Shown here one piece after another: positions 32,082 through 39,626 of a stretch of 52,287 bases of DNA (position 1 is the stretch's first letter; each line of letters starts with the position of its first letter). A program made the translations under genes and the position numbers. The DNA lies in NCBI GenBank assembly GCA_029863175.1, contig JAOTVX010000024.1:1-52287 (forward strand), written 5' to 3'. The notes beneath the pieces are model-generated. The model was not told where the DNA came from. It did not search any database and worked only from the letters and a program-made list of their open reading frames with translations. The DNA is from Betaproteobacteria bacterium (GTDB taxonomy: Bacteria > Pseudomonadota > Gammaproteobacteria > Burkholderiales > SG8-41).

Positions 32082-33394
32082 TACAGGTTGTAGCCGGTCT
32101 CGTTGTGCAGCACGGTATCGAGGCCCTCCGTTTCCTCCTCCGACGTCATGCGCAGGCCGACCAGCGCATCGGTGACTTTGAGGAGCACGAAGGTGATCAC
32201 GGCGCACCACGCCCCGACCGCCAGCACGCCGACAAGCTGTACCAGGACCTGGCTGCCCATCCCCATGCCTTCGGCATAGCCCACGCCGCCGAGCGCCGTC
32301 GCGGCGAACACTCCGGTGAGTATCGTGCCTAGGATGCCGCCGACCCCGTGCACCGGGAACACGTCGAGCGAATCGTCCACGTGCAGGGACCGTTTCATAT
32401 AGTTGGTGGCGGTGAAGCAGACGATGCCAGCGGCTCCTCCTATGGCGAGGGCACCCAGCGGCCCGACGAAGCCGGAAGCCGGCGTGATCGTGCCGAGCCC
32501 CGCGACCATGCCGGTCACGATGCCGAGCACCGAGGGCTTGCCGTAGCGAATCCACTCGCAGAACATCCACGCGAGAGATCCCGTCGCGGCGCCGATGTGC
32601 GTGACCAGCATCGCCATGCCCGCGGAGCCGTCGGCCGCGAGCGCGCTGCCGGCATTAAAGCCGAACCAGCCTACCCAGAGCATGCACGCGCCGGTTACGG
32701 CCATGGTGAGGTTATGCGGCGGCATGGGCGTTTCGGGAAAGCCTCTCCGCCGCCCCAGCACCAATGCGGCAACCAGTGCCGCCATGCCCGCGTTCAGGTG
32801 CACGACCGTGCCGCCCGCGAAGTCCATGAGCCCCATGTCCTGCAGCCAGCCGTCGCCCCACACCCAGTGCGCGACCGGCGCATAGACCAAGAGCAGCCAG
32901 AGCAGGCTGAACAGCAGCATCCCGGCAAACTTCACGCGCTCGGCATAGGCGCCGACGACGAGCGCGGGCGTGATGATGGCAAAGGTCAACTGGAACATCG
33001 AAAACACGCTCTCCGGGATCGTGCCCTTGACCGTCTCGACCTGGATGCCGGACAGGAAGGATTTCCCGAACCCGCCATACCACGCATTCGCCGCGCCACC
33101 ATCGCCAAATGCGATGCTATAGGCCACCACCACCCACGCGATGGTGACCATGCAGGTGATCGCAAAACACTGCATGAGGATCGAAAGCACGTTCTTGGAG
33201 CGCACCAGTCCGGCGTAGAACAGCGCCAGCCCGGGAATAGTCATGAACAGCACCAGTACCGACGAAGTGAGCAGCCAGGCGGTATTCGCCGTGTCCAGTG
33301 TTGGCGGCTCCGCCGCCACGGCCAGCGGCGCATGGAAGAGCGACGATACGAACAGCAAACCCGTCACAGGAAAGAAGCGCGGCTGGATTCTCAT
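32081..33394 (-). CDS. amtB: Ammonium transporter
   Basis: The protein has 437 residues from ATG 33394, where a signal peptide (about 1-27, ending PLAVAA) begins; the longer frame upstream lacks similarity. Eleven membrane helices are expected. The channel histidines are seen in VVHLNAGMAALV and FPVHGVGGILGT, with the family motifs NTAWLLTSSVLVLFMTIPG and WVGWFGFNAGSALAADG. It conducts ammonia/ammonium and is normally gated by a PII protein; glnB in this window (51063) is a candidate partner, although the usual glnK is not adjacent. Confidence 0.93.
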   Translation of the reverse strand: MRIQPRFFPVTGLLFVSSLFHAPLAVAAEPPTLDTANTAWLLTSSVLVLFMTIPGLALFYAGLVRSKNVLSILMQCFAITCMVTIAWVVVAYSIAFGDGGAANAWYGGFGKSFLSGIQVETVKGTIPESVFSMFQLTFAIITPALVVGAYAERVKFAGMLLFSLLWLLLVYAPVAHWVWGDGWLQDMGLMDFAGGTVVHLNAGMAALVAALVLGRRRGFPETPMPPHNLTMAVTGACMLWVGWFGFNAGSALAADGSAGMAMLVTHIGAATGSLAWMFCEWIRYGKPSVLGIVTGMVAGLGTITPASGFVGPLGALAIGGAAGIVCFTATNYMKRSLHVDDSLDVFPVHGVGGILGTILTGVFAATALGGVGYAEGMGMGSQVLVQLVGVLAVGAWCAVITFVLLKVTDALVGLRMTSEEETEGLDTVLHNETGYNL

Positions 33395-33603
33395 AGGGAT
33401 AACGAGCGATGTGGATGTCGTAAGGGGTGACCGGCGAACTCCATCCCAGTCAGGCGTTTTTGTGCTTGTGCCCGGAAGTATAACCAAACCTGGCAGCGGC
33501 GGCGGAGCCACCCGCATGCAAAAATTGTCCGACGTCAAGTCGGCCGCATCGAACTCGATGCCCAACGTGCCATGGTCGAGTGTCGCGCCCGGTGTTTTTT
33601 CGG

Positions 33604-33709
33604 TTTATCGCGTGCCCCTCCCTGCACGTGCCGCGGCTGCTGCGAGCGTTTTGCGAATCATGGACTGCGCACTGCGCTTGGTCAAGCCGGGGCGAGCCGG
33701 TCGTACGAT
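33604..33709. repeat. Direct repeat, left copy
   Basis: About 105 nt are repeated at 34833-34938 with roughly 85-90% identity by eye and a constant offset of 1229 nt. The repeat covers the upstream region and first codons of a GNAT gene. The two copies flank the sulfotransferase-like gene. Confidence 0.85.
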
Positions 33710-33823
33710 CTGTTCCTCGAATACGCGGAGTCGCTCGGGTTCAACACCTGTGTCGGCGGCTTCGACGAGCAGCTGGCGTGGGCCGCGCTCTTGCCGAGGC
33801 TGCTGTTATGGGGGGTGTGTTAG
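33660..33823 (+). pseudogene. GNAT acetyltransferase relic, N-terminal part
   Basis: The frame starts MDCALRLVKPGRAG and, after a frameshift, continues DLFLEYAESLGFNTCVGGFDEQLAW, the usual N terminus of a GNAT subfamily (LFxEYAxSLGFxxCxxGFDxEL). It ends soon after at 33823. The acetyl-CoA-binding part is missing. The matching C-terminal end is found in the second relic beyond the sulfotransferase-like gene. Confidence 0.7.
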
Positions 33824-33924
33824 ATCAGACATGACGATTTGCGCTCGCAATTTTACGAAAAGCCGCCCAAACTGTGATAGCCTAAAATCCACAAGCAGGC
33901 CGAGTTTGATAACGCGCAAGGACG

Positions 33925-34830
33925 ATGCTTTTGCTTCAAAAGGTAAAGCGCCGCCTACCGATTCACCTGCATGTGCTGCTAGGTCGATGCAGAAATTTTC
34001 TCCTAACGAAATCGCGTGATGTGCTGGTTCCCAACTCCCTTTACGCCAATCTCAGCGAGTTCACCAGCCGCGACAACTGTCGCCGTTTTTTCGTCTTTAC
34101 CTTGGGGCGATCGGGAAGCAACTTCCTTGCCAAGCTACTAAACGCTCACGCGGAGGTACTCTGTTTTCACGAGGGGGTACGAATTCAATCCTATCCCGTA
34201 TATCCCATATCGGAGCGTGATCGAAACAGGTACGCCGCTTACCTTCTTCGAGACCGCTTCCACGATTCATATCACACAGTTGGAGACGTCGGCTCTCTTG
34301 CGATGGATAGTATTCTTCGCATTCCCCAAGGACTGGCGCACCGGAGCATCTTGTTTCGGCACCCGGTAAGGATGCTCCGGACAAAGATGGAAATGCTTCG
34401 TGAGGAACCTCGTGAGATAGACTCCGTTGACCAGATCGCGCTCCGAACGCAGCTTGAGGCGGCGGGCCTCCACGCGCTCACCACGGGTTCTTCGATGTCT
34501 GCGGAGGACATTTACTTTCTTTGGACGGCCGTCAATTGGCGAAGCATGGGGGCGGCAGCATTCCGATTTGATTCCGTCATACGATTGGAGGACCTCTCGG
34601 ACGAACTTTATGCATCCAGGGTTCTTGGGGCCATTACAGGGGTTGAGTATGCATCTGCATTGATCGCCCAATTACTAAGGCGCAGGGTCAATACCCGAAC
34701 GAATCAAGCCGAGCTGTCGGAGGTTGAGGTGCTGGAACAGCTTGGTACAAAGTACCGAGAGTGGTATTTGCAGATTGTTGAACCGGTCGCGTCGAAAATG
34801 GGATACGGACTTTACGAGCGGAAGGCATGA
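33925..34830 (+). CDS. Sulfotransferase-like protein
   Basis: The protein has 301 residues. FTLGRSGSNFLAKLL near residue 55-70 fits the 5'-phosphosulfate-binding loop of PAPS-dependent sulfotransferases, and ILFRHPVRMLRTKMEML near 145 fits the 3'-phosphate-binding strand-helix with its Arg. No signal peptide; the N terminus is basic. Base composition is distinctly less GC-rich than the neighbours and codon use is atypical, suggesting horizontal acquisition. It stands alone between two GNAT relics and a direct repeat. Acceptor unknown; bacterial relatives modify surface glycans or small molecules. Confidence 0.75.
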   Translation: MLLLQKVKRRLPIHLHVLLGRCRNFLLTKSRDVLVPNSLYANLSEFTSRDNCRRFFVFTLGRSGSNFLAKLLNAHAEVLCFHEGVRIQSYPVYPISERDRNRYAAYLLRDRFHDSYHTVGDVGSLAMDSILRIPQGLAHRSILFRHPVRMLRTKMEMLREEPREIDSVDQIALRTQLEAAGLHALTTGSSMSAEDIYFLWTAVNWRSMGAAAFRFDSVIRLEDLSDELYASRVLGAITGVEYASALIAQLLRRRVNTRTNQAELSEVEVLEQLGTKYREWYLQIVEPVASKMGYGLYERKA

Positions 34831-34832
34831 CA

Positions 34833-34938
34833 TTCATCGCGTGTCTCTCCCTGCACGTGCCGCGGGCTGCTCGAACGTTTTGCGAATCATGGACTGCGTA
34901 CTGCACTTGGTCAGGCTGGGGCGAGCCGGTCGTGCGGT
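34833..34938. repeat. Direct repeat, right copy
   Basis: This is the second copy of the repeat at 33604-33709. It begins three bases after the stop codon of the sulfotransferase-like gene and runs into the second GNAT relic. Confidence 0.85.
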
Positions 34939-35128
34939 CAGCGCGCGGCGCGCAGATCGCGCGATGAAGAAGGAAACGGGAATATGCCTTGATACTTTGC
35001 CGACGATGCTGGAAGCGCGCTCGCTCTATGCTTCCCTGGGATTTTCGCCGTGCGCGCCGTACTACGACAACAGCTGCGTCGGCAGCGACTGCTTTGAGCT
35101 CAAGCTCCCACCGGTGACTCGCGAGTAG
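34889..35128 (+). pseudogene. GNAT acetyltransferase relic, start fused to C-terminal part
   Basis: This open frame of 79 codons begins MDCVLHLVRLGRAG like the first relic, then jumps to the GNAT C terminus (CLDTLPTMLEARSLYASLGF, APYYDNSCVGSDCFELKL). About two thirds of a normal ~160-residue GNAT protein is missing. The two relics are best explained by duplication of one GNAT gene followed by different deletions. It could still be translated as a short protein but lacks the cofactor-binding core. Confidence 0.68.
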
Positions 35129-35175
35129 AGCGGGCGTGCTTTCAGAAAACCCGTGAAACGAGAGAATGATTAGCA

Positions 35176-35272
35176 ACGGAATCACACGGAATTACACGGA
35201 CAAAGACCCGAACCGGAAAGTGCGCTCTAGCCAACCGATAATTTCCGTGTGCTTCCGTGTGGTTCCGTGGCC
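35176..35272. repeat. Inverted decamer arrays between convergent genes
   Basis: ACGGAATCAC, ACGGAATTAC, ACGGACAAAG (35176-35205) face the reverse complement of the same word, TTCCGTGTGC, TTCCGTGTGG, TTCCGTGGCC (35243-35272). The arms could form a long imperfect stem. They lie between the GNAT relic and the convergent thioesterase gene. Confidence 0.85.
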
Positions 35273-35298
35273 GGGTTTTTTGCGATGGCTTCTGACGG

Positions 35299-35727
35299 TC
35301 ACACGCCTGCGGCGCGGGATTTTTCAGAGAGCTTGGCGTTGAATCTTGCCGCGTCGATGACGAAGCGCTCGTGGGTGCCCTCGGCAATCTTATCCACGCC
35401 ATCGTGCGCCGAGAGGGAGAACGCGAGCTTGCGCCCCTCTATCCGGTCGAGCCGCACGTCAACCGTTACGGTCAGGCCAGGCGGCGTCGCTGCCTGGTGA
35501 GAGAAGTTAACGTGGGTGCCCAGCGATTGCTCACGGGGCCAATCGAGATGCGGGCGCAGCGCTTCGAGGCAGGCCCACTCCATGAGGCCTACCATGTAGC
35601 CCGTCGCCAGCACCTCCGGCATCTGCTGGAACATCTCCGACTCGGGATAGAGGTGCGGCACTGTCTTGGTCGAGGGCACCTCGAACTTGAACTGGTAGGT
35701 AAGACCGGGCTGGAGAGTGTCTTTCAT
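35299..35727 (-). CDS. FlK-like hotdog-fold thioesterase
   Basis: The protein has 142 residues from ATG 35727 (MKDTLQPG). An in-frame ATG ten codons earlier would be encoded by the adjacent heptamer array and is rejected. It has a hotdog fold with VPHLYPESEMFQQMPEVLATG, MVGLMEWACLEALRPHL and SLGTHVNFSHQAATPPG, matching the fluoroacetyl-CoA thioesterase-like family (Thr/Glu/His active-site layout). It probably hydrolyses a small acyl-CoA. Substrate not assignable. Confidence 0.8.
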   Translation of the reverse strand: MKDTLQPGLTYQFKFEVPSTKTVPHLYPESEMFQQMPEVLATGYMVGLMEWACLEALRPHLDWPREQSLGTHVNFSHQAATPPGLTVTVDVRLDRIEGRKLAFSLSAHDGVDKIAEGTHERFVIDAARFNAKLSEKSRAAGV

Positions 35728-35728
35728 C

Positions 35729-35798
35729 GTGAACGGTAAGCGGTAAATGGAAGTCAACTGATGCGCGTCGGGGTCGCGATTTACGATTTACGATTCAC
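35729..35798. repeat. Inverted heptanucleotide arrays before the thioesterase gene
   Basis: The left arm is GTGAACG, GTAAGCG, GTAAATG (35729-35749). The right arm is GATTTAC, GATTTAC, GATTCAC (35778-35798), whose reverse complement (GTGAATC, GTAAATC, GTAAATC) matches the left arm. The right arm contains the stop codon of the upstream ATPase gene (35788-35790); the left arm abuts the thioesterase start. Confidence 0.88.
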
Positions 35799-37653
35799 GA
35801 CGTAAACGGGATAGCTGGCGCCGGTCGCCGCTCGAAGGCGGCGCAACCTTCAGGACCTCCTCCATGTTGGTCATGCCCGCAGCGACCTTCAACGCGCCGC
35901 TCAGACGCAACGGCTTCATGCCTTCCTTGTAGGCCGTCTCCTGCAGCACCGTGAGGTCGGTCTGCGGCGTGACGGCTTTCTTCAGCTCGCCCGTCATCAC
36001 CATCGTCTCGTAGATGCCAACGCGCCCCCGGTAGCCGGTCATCCGGCATTCGAGGCAGCCATTGGCATTGTAGGTCGAGCCCTTGGGCTTGGCCGCCTTC
36101 CAGGGCGAGACGAGATGCTCCCAGGTAGCGTCTTCCAGAGTCTGCGGCTGTTTGCAGTGAGGGCAGAGCGTACGCAGCAGCCGTTGCGCCAACACGCCCA
36201 GGATCGTCGACTGCAAAAGGTACGAAGGGACACCAATGTCGAGCAGGCGCGTGATGGCCGACGGCGCGTCATTGGTATGAAGCGTGGAGAGCACGAGGTG
36301 GCCGGTCAGCGCCGCCTGGATCGCCATTTCGGCAGTCTCCAGGTCGCGGATCTCGCCGATCATGACGATATCGGGATCCTGGCGCATGAGCGTGCGGATA
36401 CCGCTCGCGAAATTAACGCCGATAGCGGAGTGCACCTGCATCTGGTTGAACGTGGGCTCGACCATTTCGATCGGATCCTCCACCGTGCACACGTTCACCT
36501 CCGGCCGCGCGAGCTGCTTGAGCGTGGAGTAGAGCGTGGTGGTCTTGCCGGAGCCGGTCGGACCCGTGACCAGGATGATGCCGTGGGGCTGTTGCACCAT
36601 CTGGTTCCACTTGCCTTCGTCCTCTTCGGAGAAACCCAGCTCCCTATAATCCTTGACCAGATTCTCGGGGTTGAAGATCCGCATCACGAGCTTCTCGCCG
36701 AATGCGGTGGGCATCGTTGACAGCCGCAGTTCGACTTCCTCATTGTCCGGCGTCACGGTTTTCAACCGGCCGTCCTGCGGTCGCCTTTTTTCGACAACGT
36801 CCATCCGTCCAAGCACCTTGATGCGGCTCGTCATGGCCCCCATCACGGGCGTAGGGATCTGGTAGACCTGGTGCAGCTGGCCGTCGATCCGGAAGCGCAC
36901 GTTGCTCGCGTCCCGCCGCGGCTCGAGGTGGATGTCGCTGGCGCGCTGCTCGAATGCGAAATTGAAGAGCCAGTCGCAGATATGGACGATGTGCTGGTCG
37001 TTGGCGTCGAGCTTGCCGCTGCGGCTCAGCTGAACGAGCTGCTCGAAGTTGGTAACGTCGCTGAGTGCGCCTTTGTCCTGTTTCGTCGCGCCCTTCACGG
37101 AGCGCGCGAGATTGTAGAACTCGACGATGTAGCTCTGGATGTCGTGGGGATTCGCGACGACGCGCTTGATCTCGAGTCGCAGCACCTGTTGCAGCGAGTC
37201 CTCCCATTCGCGCACGTACGGCTCGCACGTTGCGATCGTCGCCTCGCGCGTGGTTATGCTGATGGGAAGGATCTTGTAGCGCTCGGCGTAGGCGCTCGAC
37301 ATCACTTTCGTGACGGCCGCGAAATCGATCTTGAACGGATCGATGTGCAGGTAGGGCAGGCCGCTCTTGTCCGCGAGCCACTGGGTCAACGTCTCGACGT
37401 TGAGCAGCTTGGTGGGGTGGCGCGGATCCTTCCATTTCTGGTCCGCAATGACGATCAGCGGGTGCACGGCGGTGCGCGCGAGCCGCCGGTCCTTGGCAAG
37501 CTGGTCGGCCACGTCCTTGGGCACTAAGCCGTCGGCCGCGAGATCCGCAAGCACCTGCACGAGCTCGAGACGGCGCTCCGAGGACTGCGGCTGCACGGCC
37601 TTAATGGTGGGCATGGCGGATCGATCCTGAGCCATCGCAGACGATAACGCCAT
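35788..37653 (-). CDS. GspE/PilB-family type II/IV secretion ATPase
   Basis: The protein has up to 621 residues; ATGs at codons 7 and 14 are alternative starts and no strong ribosome binding site decides. It has an N-terminal MshEN-like regulatory domain, then Walker A GPTGSGKTTTLYS, the Asp box TVEDPIEM, Walker B PDIVMIGEIRD, the His box TGHLVLSTLHTNDAPSA, and a zinc-binding CPHC ... CLEC. This is the assembly motor of a type II secretion system or type IV pilus. No other secretion or pilus gene is in the window. Its last codons (RRES) and stop are encoded by a heptamer array. Confidence 0.92.
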   Translation of the reverse strand: MALSSAMAQDRSAMPTIKAVQPQSSERRLELVQVLADLAADGLVPKDVADQLAKDRRLARTAVHPLIVIADQKWKDPRHPTKLLNVETLTQWLADKSGLPYLHIDPFKIDFAAVTKVMSSAYAERYKILPISITTREATIATCEPYVREWEDSLQQVLRLEIKRVVANPHDIQSYIVEFYNLARSVKGATKQDKGALSDVTNFEQLVQLSRSGKLDANDQHIVHICDWLFNFAFEQRASDIHLEPRRDASNVRFRIDGQLHQVYQIPTPVMGAMTSRIKVLGRMDVVEKRRPQDGRLKTVTPDNEEVELRLSTMPTAFGEKLVMRIFNPENLVKDYRELGFSEEDEGKWNQMVQQPHGIILVTGPTGSGKTTTLYSTLKQLARPEVNVCTVEDPIEMVEPTFNQMQVHSAIGVNFASGIRTLMRQDPDIVMIGEIRDLETAEMAIQAALTGHLVLSTLHTNDAPSAITRLLDIGVPSYLLQSTILGVLAQRLLRTLCPHCKQPQTLEDATWEHLVSPWKAAKPKGSTYNANGCLECRMTGYRGRVGIYETMVMTGELKKAVTPQTDLTVLQETAYKEGMKPLRLSGALKVAAGMTNMEEVLKVAPPSSGDRRQLSRLRRES

Positions 37654-37945
37654 ATTCTATCAGTGAGTTACCTAGTGAAGTTGAGACTTGATTCGCATAC
37701 TGTCCGGATCTTATGCTGGACACAGGTTGTTCAGTGTCCGCGTCGAGCAACGCGACGGACGGATGCCCGGAGCGAGCCACGCGTACGCGGGCACGCGCCG
37801 GAATGTTTCGTGGCGGTGATGAAGGGCGCCGCACGCGGGGACGTCGCCGCGCGGAACGCAGACGAAGGAGGGGGGCGGTTGGGCGGGACGGCAGGCTATA
37901 ATCGCTCCATCGATTGGCATTTGCCGCGAGGAAAAGATCACCCGC

Positions 37946-38152
37946 CTAGGAGTTTGTCGGACTTAGCTCCGACAAACTCCTTAGGCAAAACCGCTTGCAC
38001 GGAAATCGAGGCAAAAAGCAATGAAAACTTCATTTCGAGCCTACCCGTCCGCCCTTTGCAGGCCAATAAGGGTCGCTATCCGGGCTTTCATTCGAAATCC
38101 GCAGGCGGTTTTGCTGTTAACAGCCTGTCCGACACGTAAGTCCGACAGGCTG
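37946..38152. repeat. Composite palindromic element (paired hairpins)
   Basis: Hairpin one is GGAGTTTGTCGGA (37949-37961), loop CTTAGC, TCCGACAAACTCC (37968-37980), a perfect 13-bp stem. Hairpin two is CAGCCTGTCCGAC (38121-38133), loop ACGTAA, GTCCGACAGGCTG (38140-38152), with one mismatch. Between them GCAAAACCGC (37985-37994) and GCGGTTTTGC (38105-38114) form a perfect 10-bp inverted repeat. The layout recalls BIME-type REP pairs. The rest of 37654-37945 shows nothing else convincing. Confidence 0.75.
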
Positions 38153-38491
38153 CTAGTCAAAGCCGTTCACATCTCGCTTTTTTGTGTCCTGACGTCTGCC
38201 GCAGGCGCAGCCCCTGGCGCGGATACGCCGGCGTCGGTACGTGTGATCGAACCGGGGGAACTCACGCTTCTCAGCCACACGGTGGTGCAGCGCCTCTGGA
38301 CGGGGACCTGGCGCTCGGCCTTCTGGACGACGACCCACGACACCTCGAACGTCGCGATCGCGATGCTGACCCGCGAGGCCGCGAAGCTCGGCGCCAACGC
38401 TGTTACCCACCTGTACTGTTTCCGCGACGACGGCGCGTGGTTTTCGCCCGCAGGCTATTTCTGCTCCGGACTCGCAATAAAGCTCAAATAG
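38021..38491 (+). CDS. Small secreted protein, 5' end rebuilt by a palindromic element
   Basis: The protein has 156 residues if ATG 38021 is used, but residues 1-45 are encoded by the palindromic element. The genuine protein seems to begin near ISLFCVLTSAAGAAPG, which looks like a signal peptide hydrophobic core without its own start codon. The mature part (VRVIEPGELTLLSHTVVQRL, THDTSNVAIAMLTREAAKLGANAVTHLYCF) has an A-K-L-GANAV stretch reminiscent of YbjQ-like metal-binding or lipoprotein domains; this is weak. It may be expressed from the fused start, or be inactivated. Confidence 0.55.
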   Translation: MKTSFRAYPSALCRPIRVAIRAFIRNPQAVLLLTACPTRKSDRLLVKAVHISLFCVLTSAAGAAPGADTPASVRVIEPGELTLLSHTVVQRLWTGTWRSAFWTTTHDTSNVAIAMLTREAAKLGANAVTHLYCFRDDGAWFSPAGYFCSGLAIKLK

Positions 38492-38570
38492 CGTTAATGC
38501 GAGACGCTTCGCACCGGATTAACTTCGCGCGTTCGAACGGACGTGGTGCGCCGCTCAACGCGCGGACTCT

Positions 38571-39626
38571 CTAGCGCAGGGATGCGTTGATACGCTCGAG
38601 CATCACGCTGCCGGGGCAGAGCTCGCGCTCGGCGAGCTGATTGAGCGGGGTGTCCACCGTGTTGAGGTACTGGTGGAGATCGGCTGCGTCCGGCTTGAGG
38701 TAAAGCAATCCGGTCACCACTTCGCCCTTGGCCGCGCGCTCCTGGAGATAGTTCATCACCCTGACGCGGTCGGTCGGATCGTACTCCGGCGCGAGCTTTC
38801 TCAGGCGCAGCACGGAGCCGTCGTGTTGCGTTACCTCGACGACCTCACCCGGCGCGTAATCCGCCGTGATCTCCTCCCGCCCCTCGATGAAATCGAGACG
38901 GTTCACCGCCTCGTTGTGCTGGCGCACGTAATCGTAGCTCTTGGTCGAGCCGGGATGGTTGTTAAAGGCGACGCAGGGCGAAATGACGTCGATGAAGGCA
39001 GCGCCCCGGTGCTCGATCGCCGCCGTGATCAGGGGCACAAGCTGTTGCTTGTCGCCGGAGAAGCTGCGGCCGACGAACGTCGCGCCCAGCATGAGCGCAA
39101 GCCCGATCATGTCGACCGGCTCGTCGGTGTTGGTCACGCCGCGCTTCGACTTGGAGCCCTTGTCGGCAGTCGCGGAGAACTGGCCCTTGGTCAGGCCGTA
39201 GACCCCGTTGTTTTCGACGATATAGACCATGTTGACACCGCGCCTCATGCAGTGCGCGAACTGGCCGATGCCGATGGAAGCCGAGTCGCCGTCGCCCGAG
39301 ACACCCAGGTAGATCAGCTCGTGGTTGGCCAGATTGGCGCCGGTTACTACCGAAGGCATCCGTCCATGCACGCTGTTGAAGCCGTGCGAATTGCCCAGGA
39401 AGTAGGTCGGAGTCTTGGACGAGCAGCCGATGCCCGAGAGCTTCGCTACGCGGTGAGGTTCGATATCGAGTTCCCAGCACGCCTGCACGATCGCTGCGCT
39501 GATCGAGTCGTGCCCGCAACCCGCGCACAGCGTCGAGATCGCGCCCTCGTAGTCGCGGCGGGTGTAGCCGATCTGGTTCTTGGCGAGCGTCGGGTGATGC
39601 AGCTTGGGCTTGGCGAGGTATGTCAT
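38571..39626 (-). CDS. 2-oxoacid (probably 2-oxoglutarate):ferredoxin oxidoreductase, beta subunit
   Basis: The protein has 351 residues, coupled by an ATGA overlap to the alpha gene (start 39626). It has the cluster-binding STLCAGCGHDSISAAI and GIGCSSKTPTYFLG, and the TPP site VSGDGDSASIGIGQFAH ending NNGVYGLTKGQFSATAD. The KorB branch fits best. It is the last gene of the second oxidoreductase operon. It converges with the small secreted-protein gene. Confidence 0.92.
   Translation of the reverse strand: MTYLAKPKLHHPTLAKNQIGYTRRDYEGAISTLCAGCGHDSISAAIVQACWELDIEPHRVAKLSGIGCSSKTPTYFLGNSHGFNSVHGRMPSVVTGANLANHELIYLGVSGDGDSASIGIGQFAHCMRRGVNMVYIVENNGVYGLTKGQFSATADKGSKSKRGVTNTDEPVDMIGLALMLGATFVGRSFSGDKQQLVPLITAAIEHRGAAFIDVISPCVAFNNHPGSTKSYDYVRQHNEAVNRLDFIEGREEITADYAPGEVVEVTQHDGSVLRLRKLAPEYDPTDRVRVMNYLQERAAKGEVVTGLLYLKPDAADLHQYLNTVDTPLNQLAERELCPGSVMLERINASLR

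Noticed and set aside
32105..33430. Long plus-strand open frame opposite amtB
   Set aside because: His/Arg/Glu-rich mirror of an unmistakable ammonium transporter; no independent start signal or domain.
37663..38139. Plus-strand frame of about 158 codons after the GspE gene
   Set aside because: It runs through the composite palindrome, is Arg-rich and lacks any motif or ribosome binding site.
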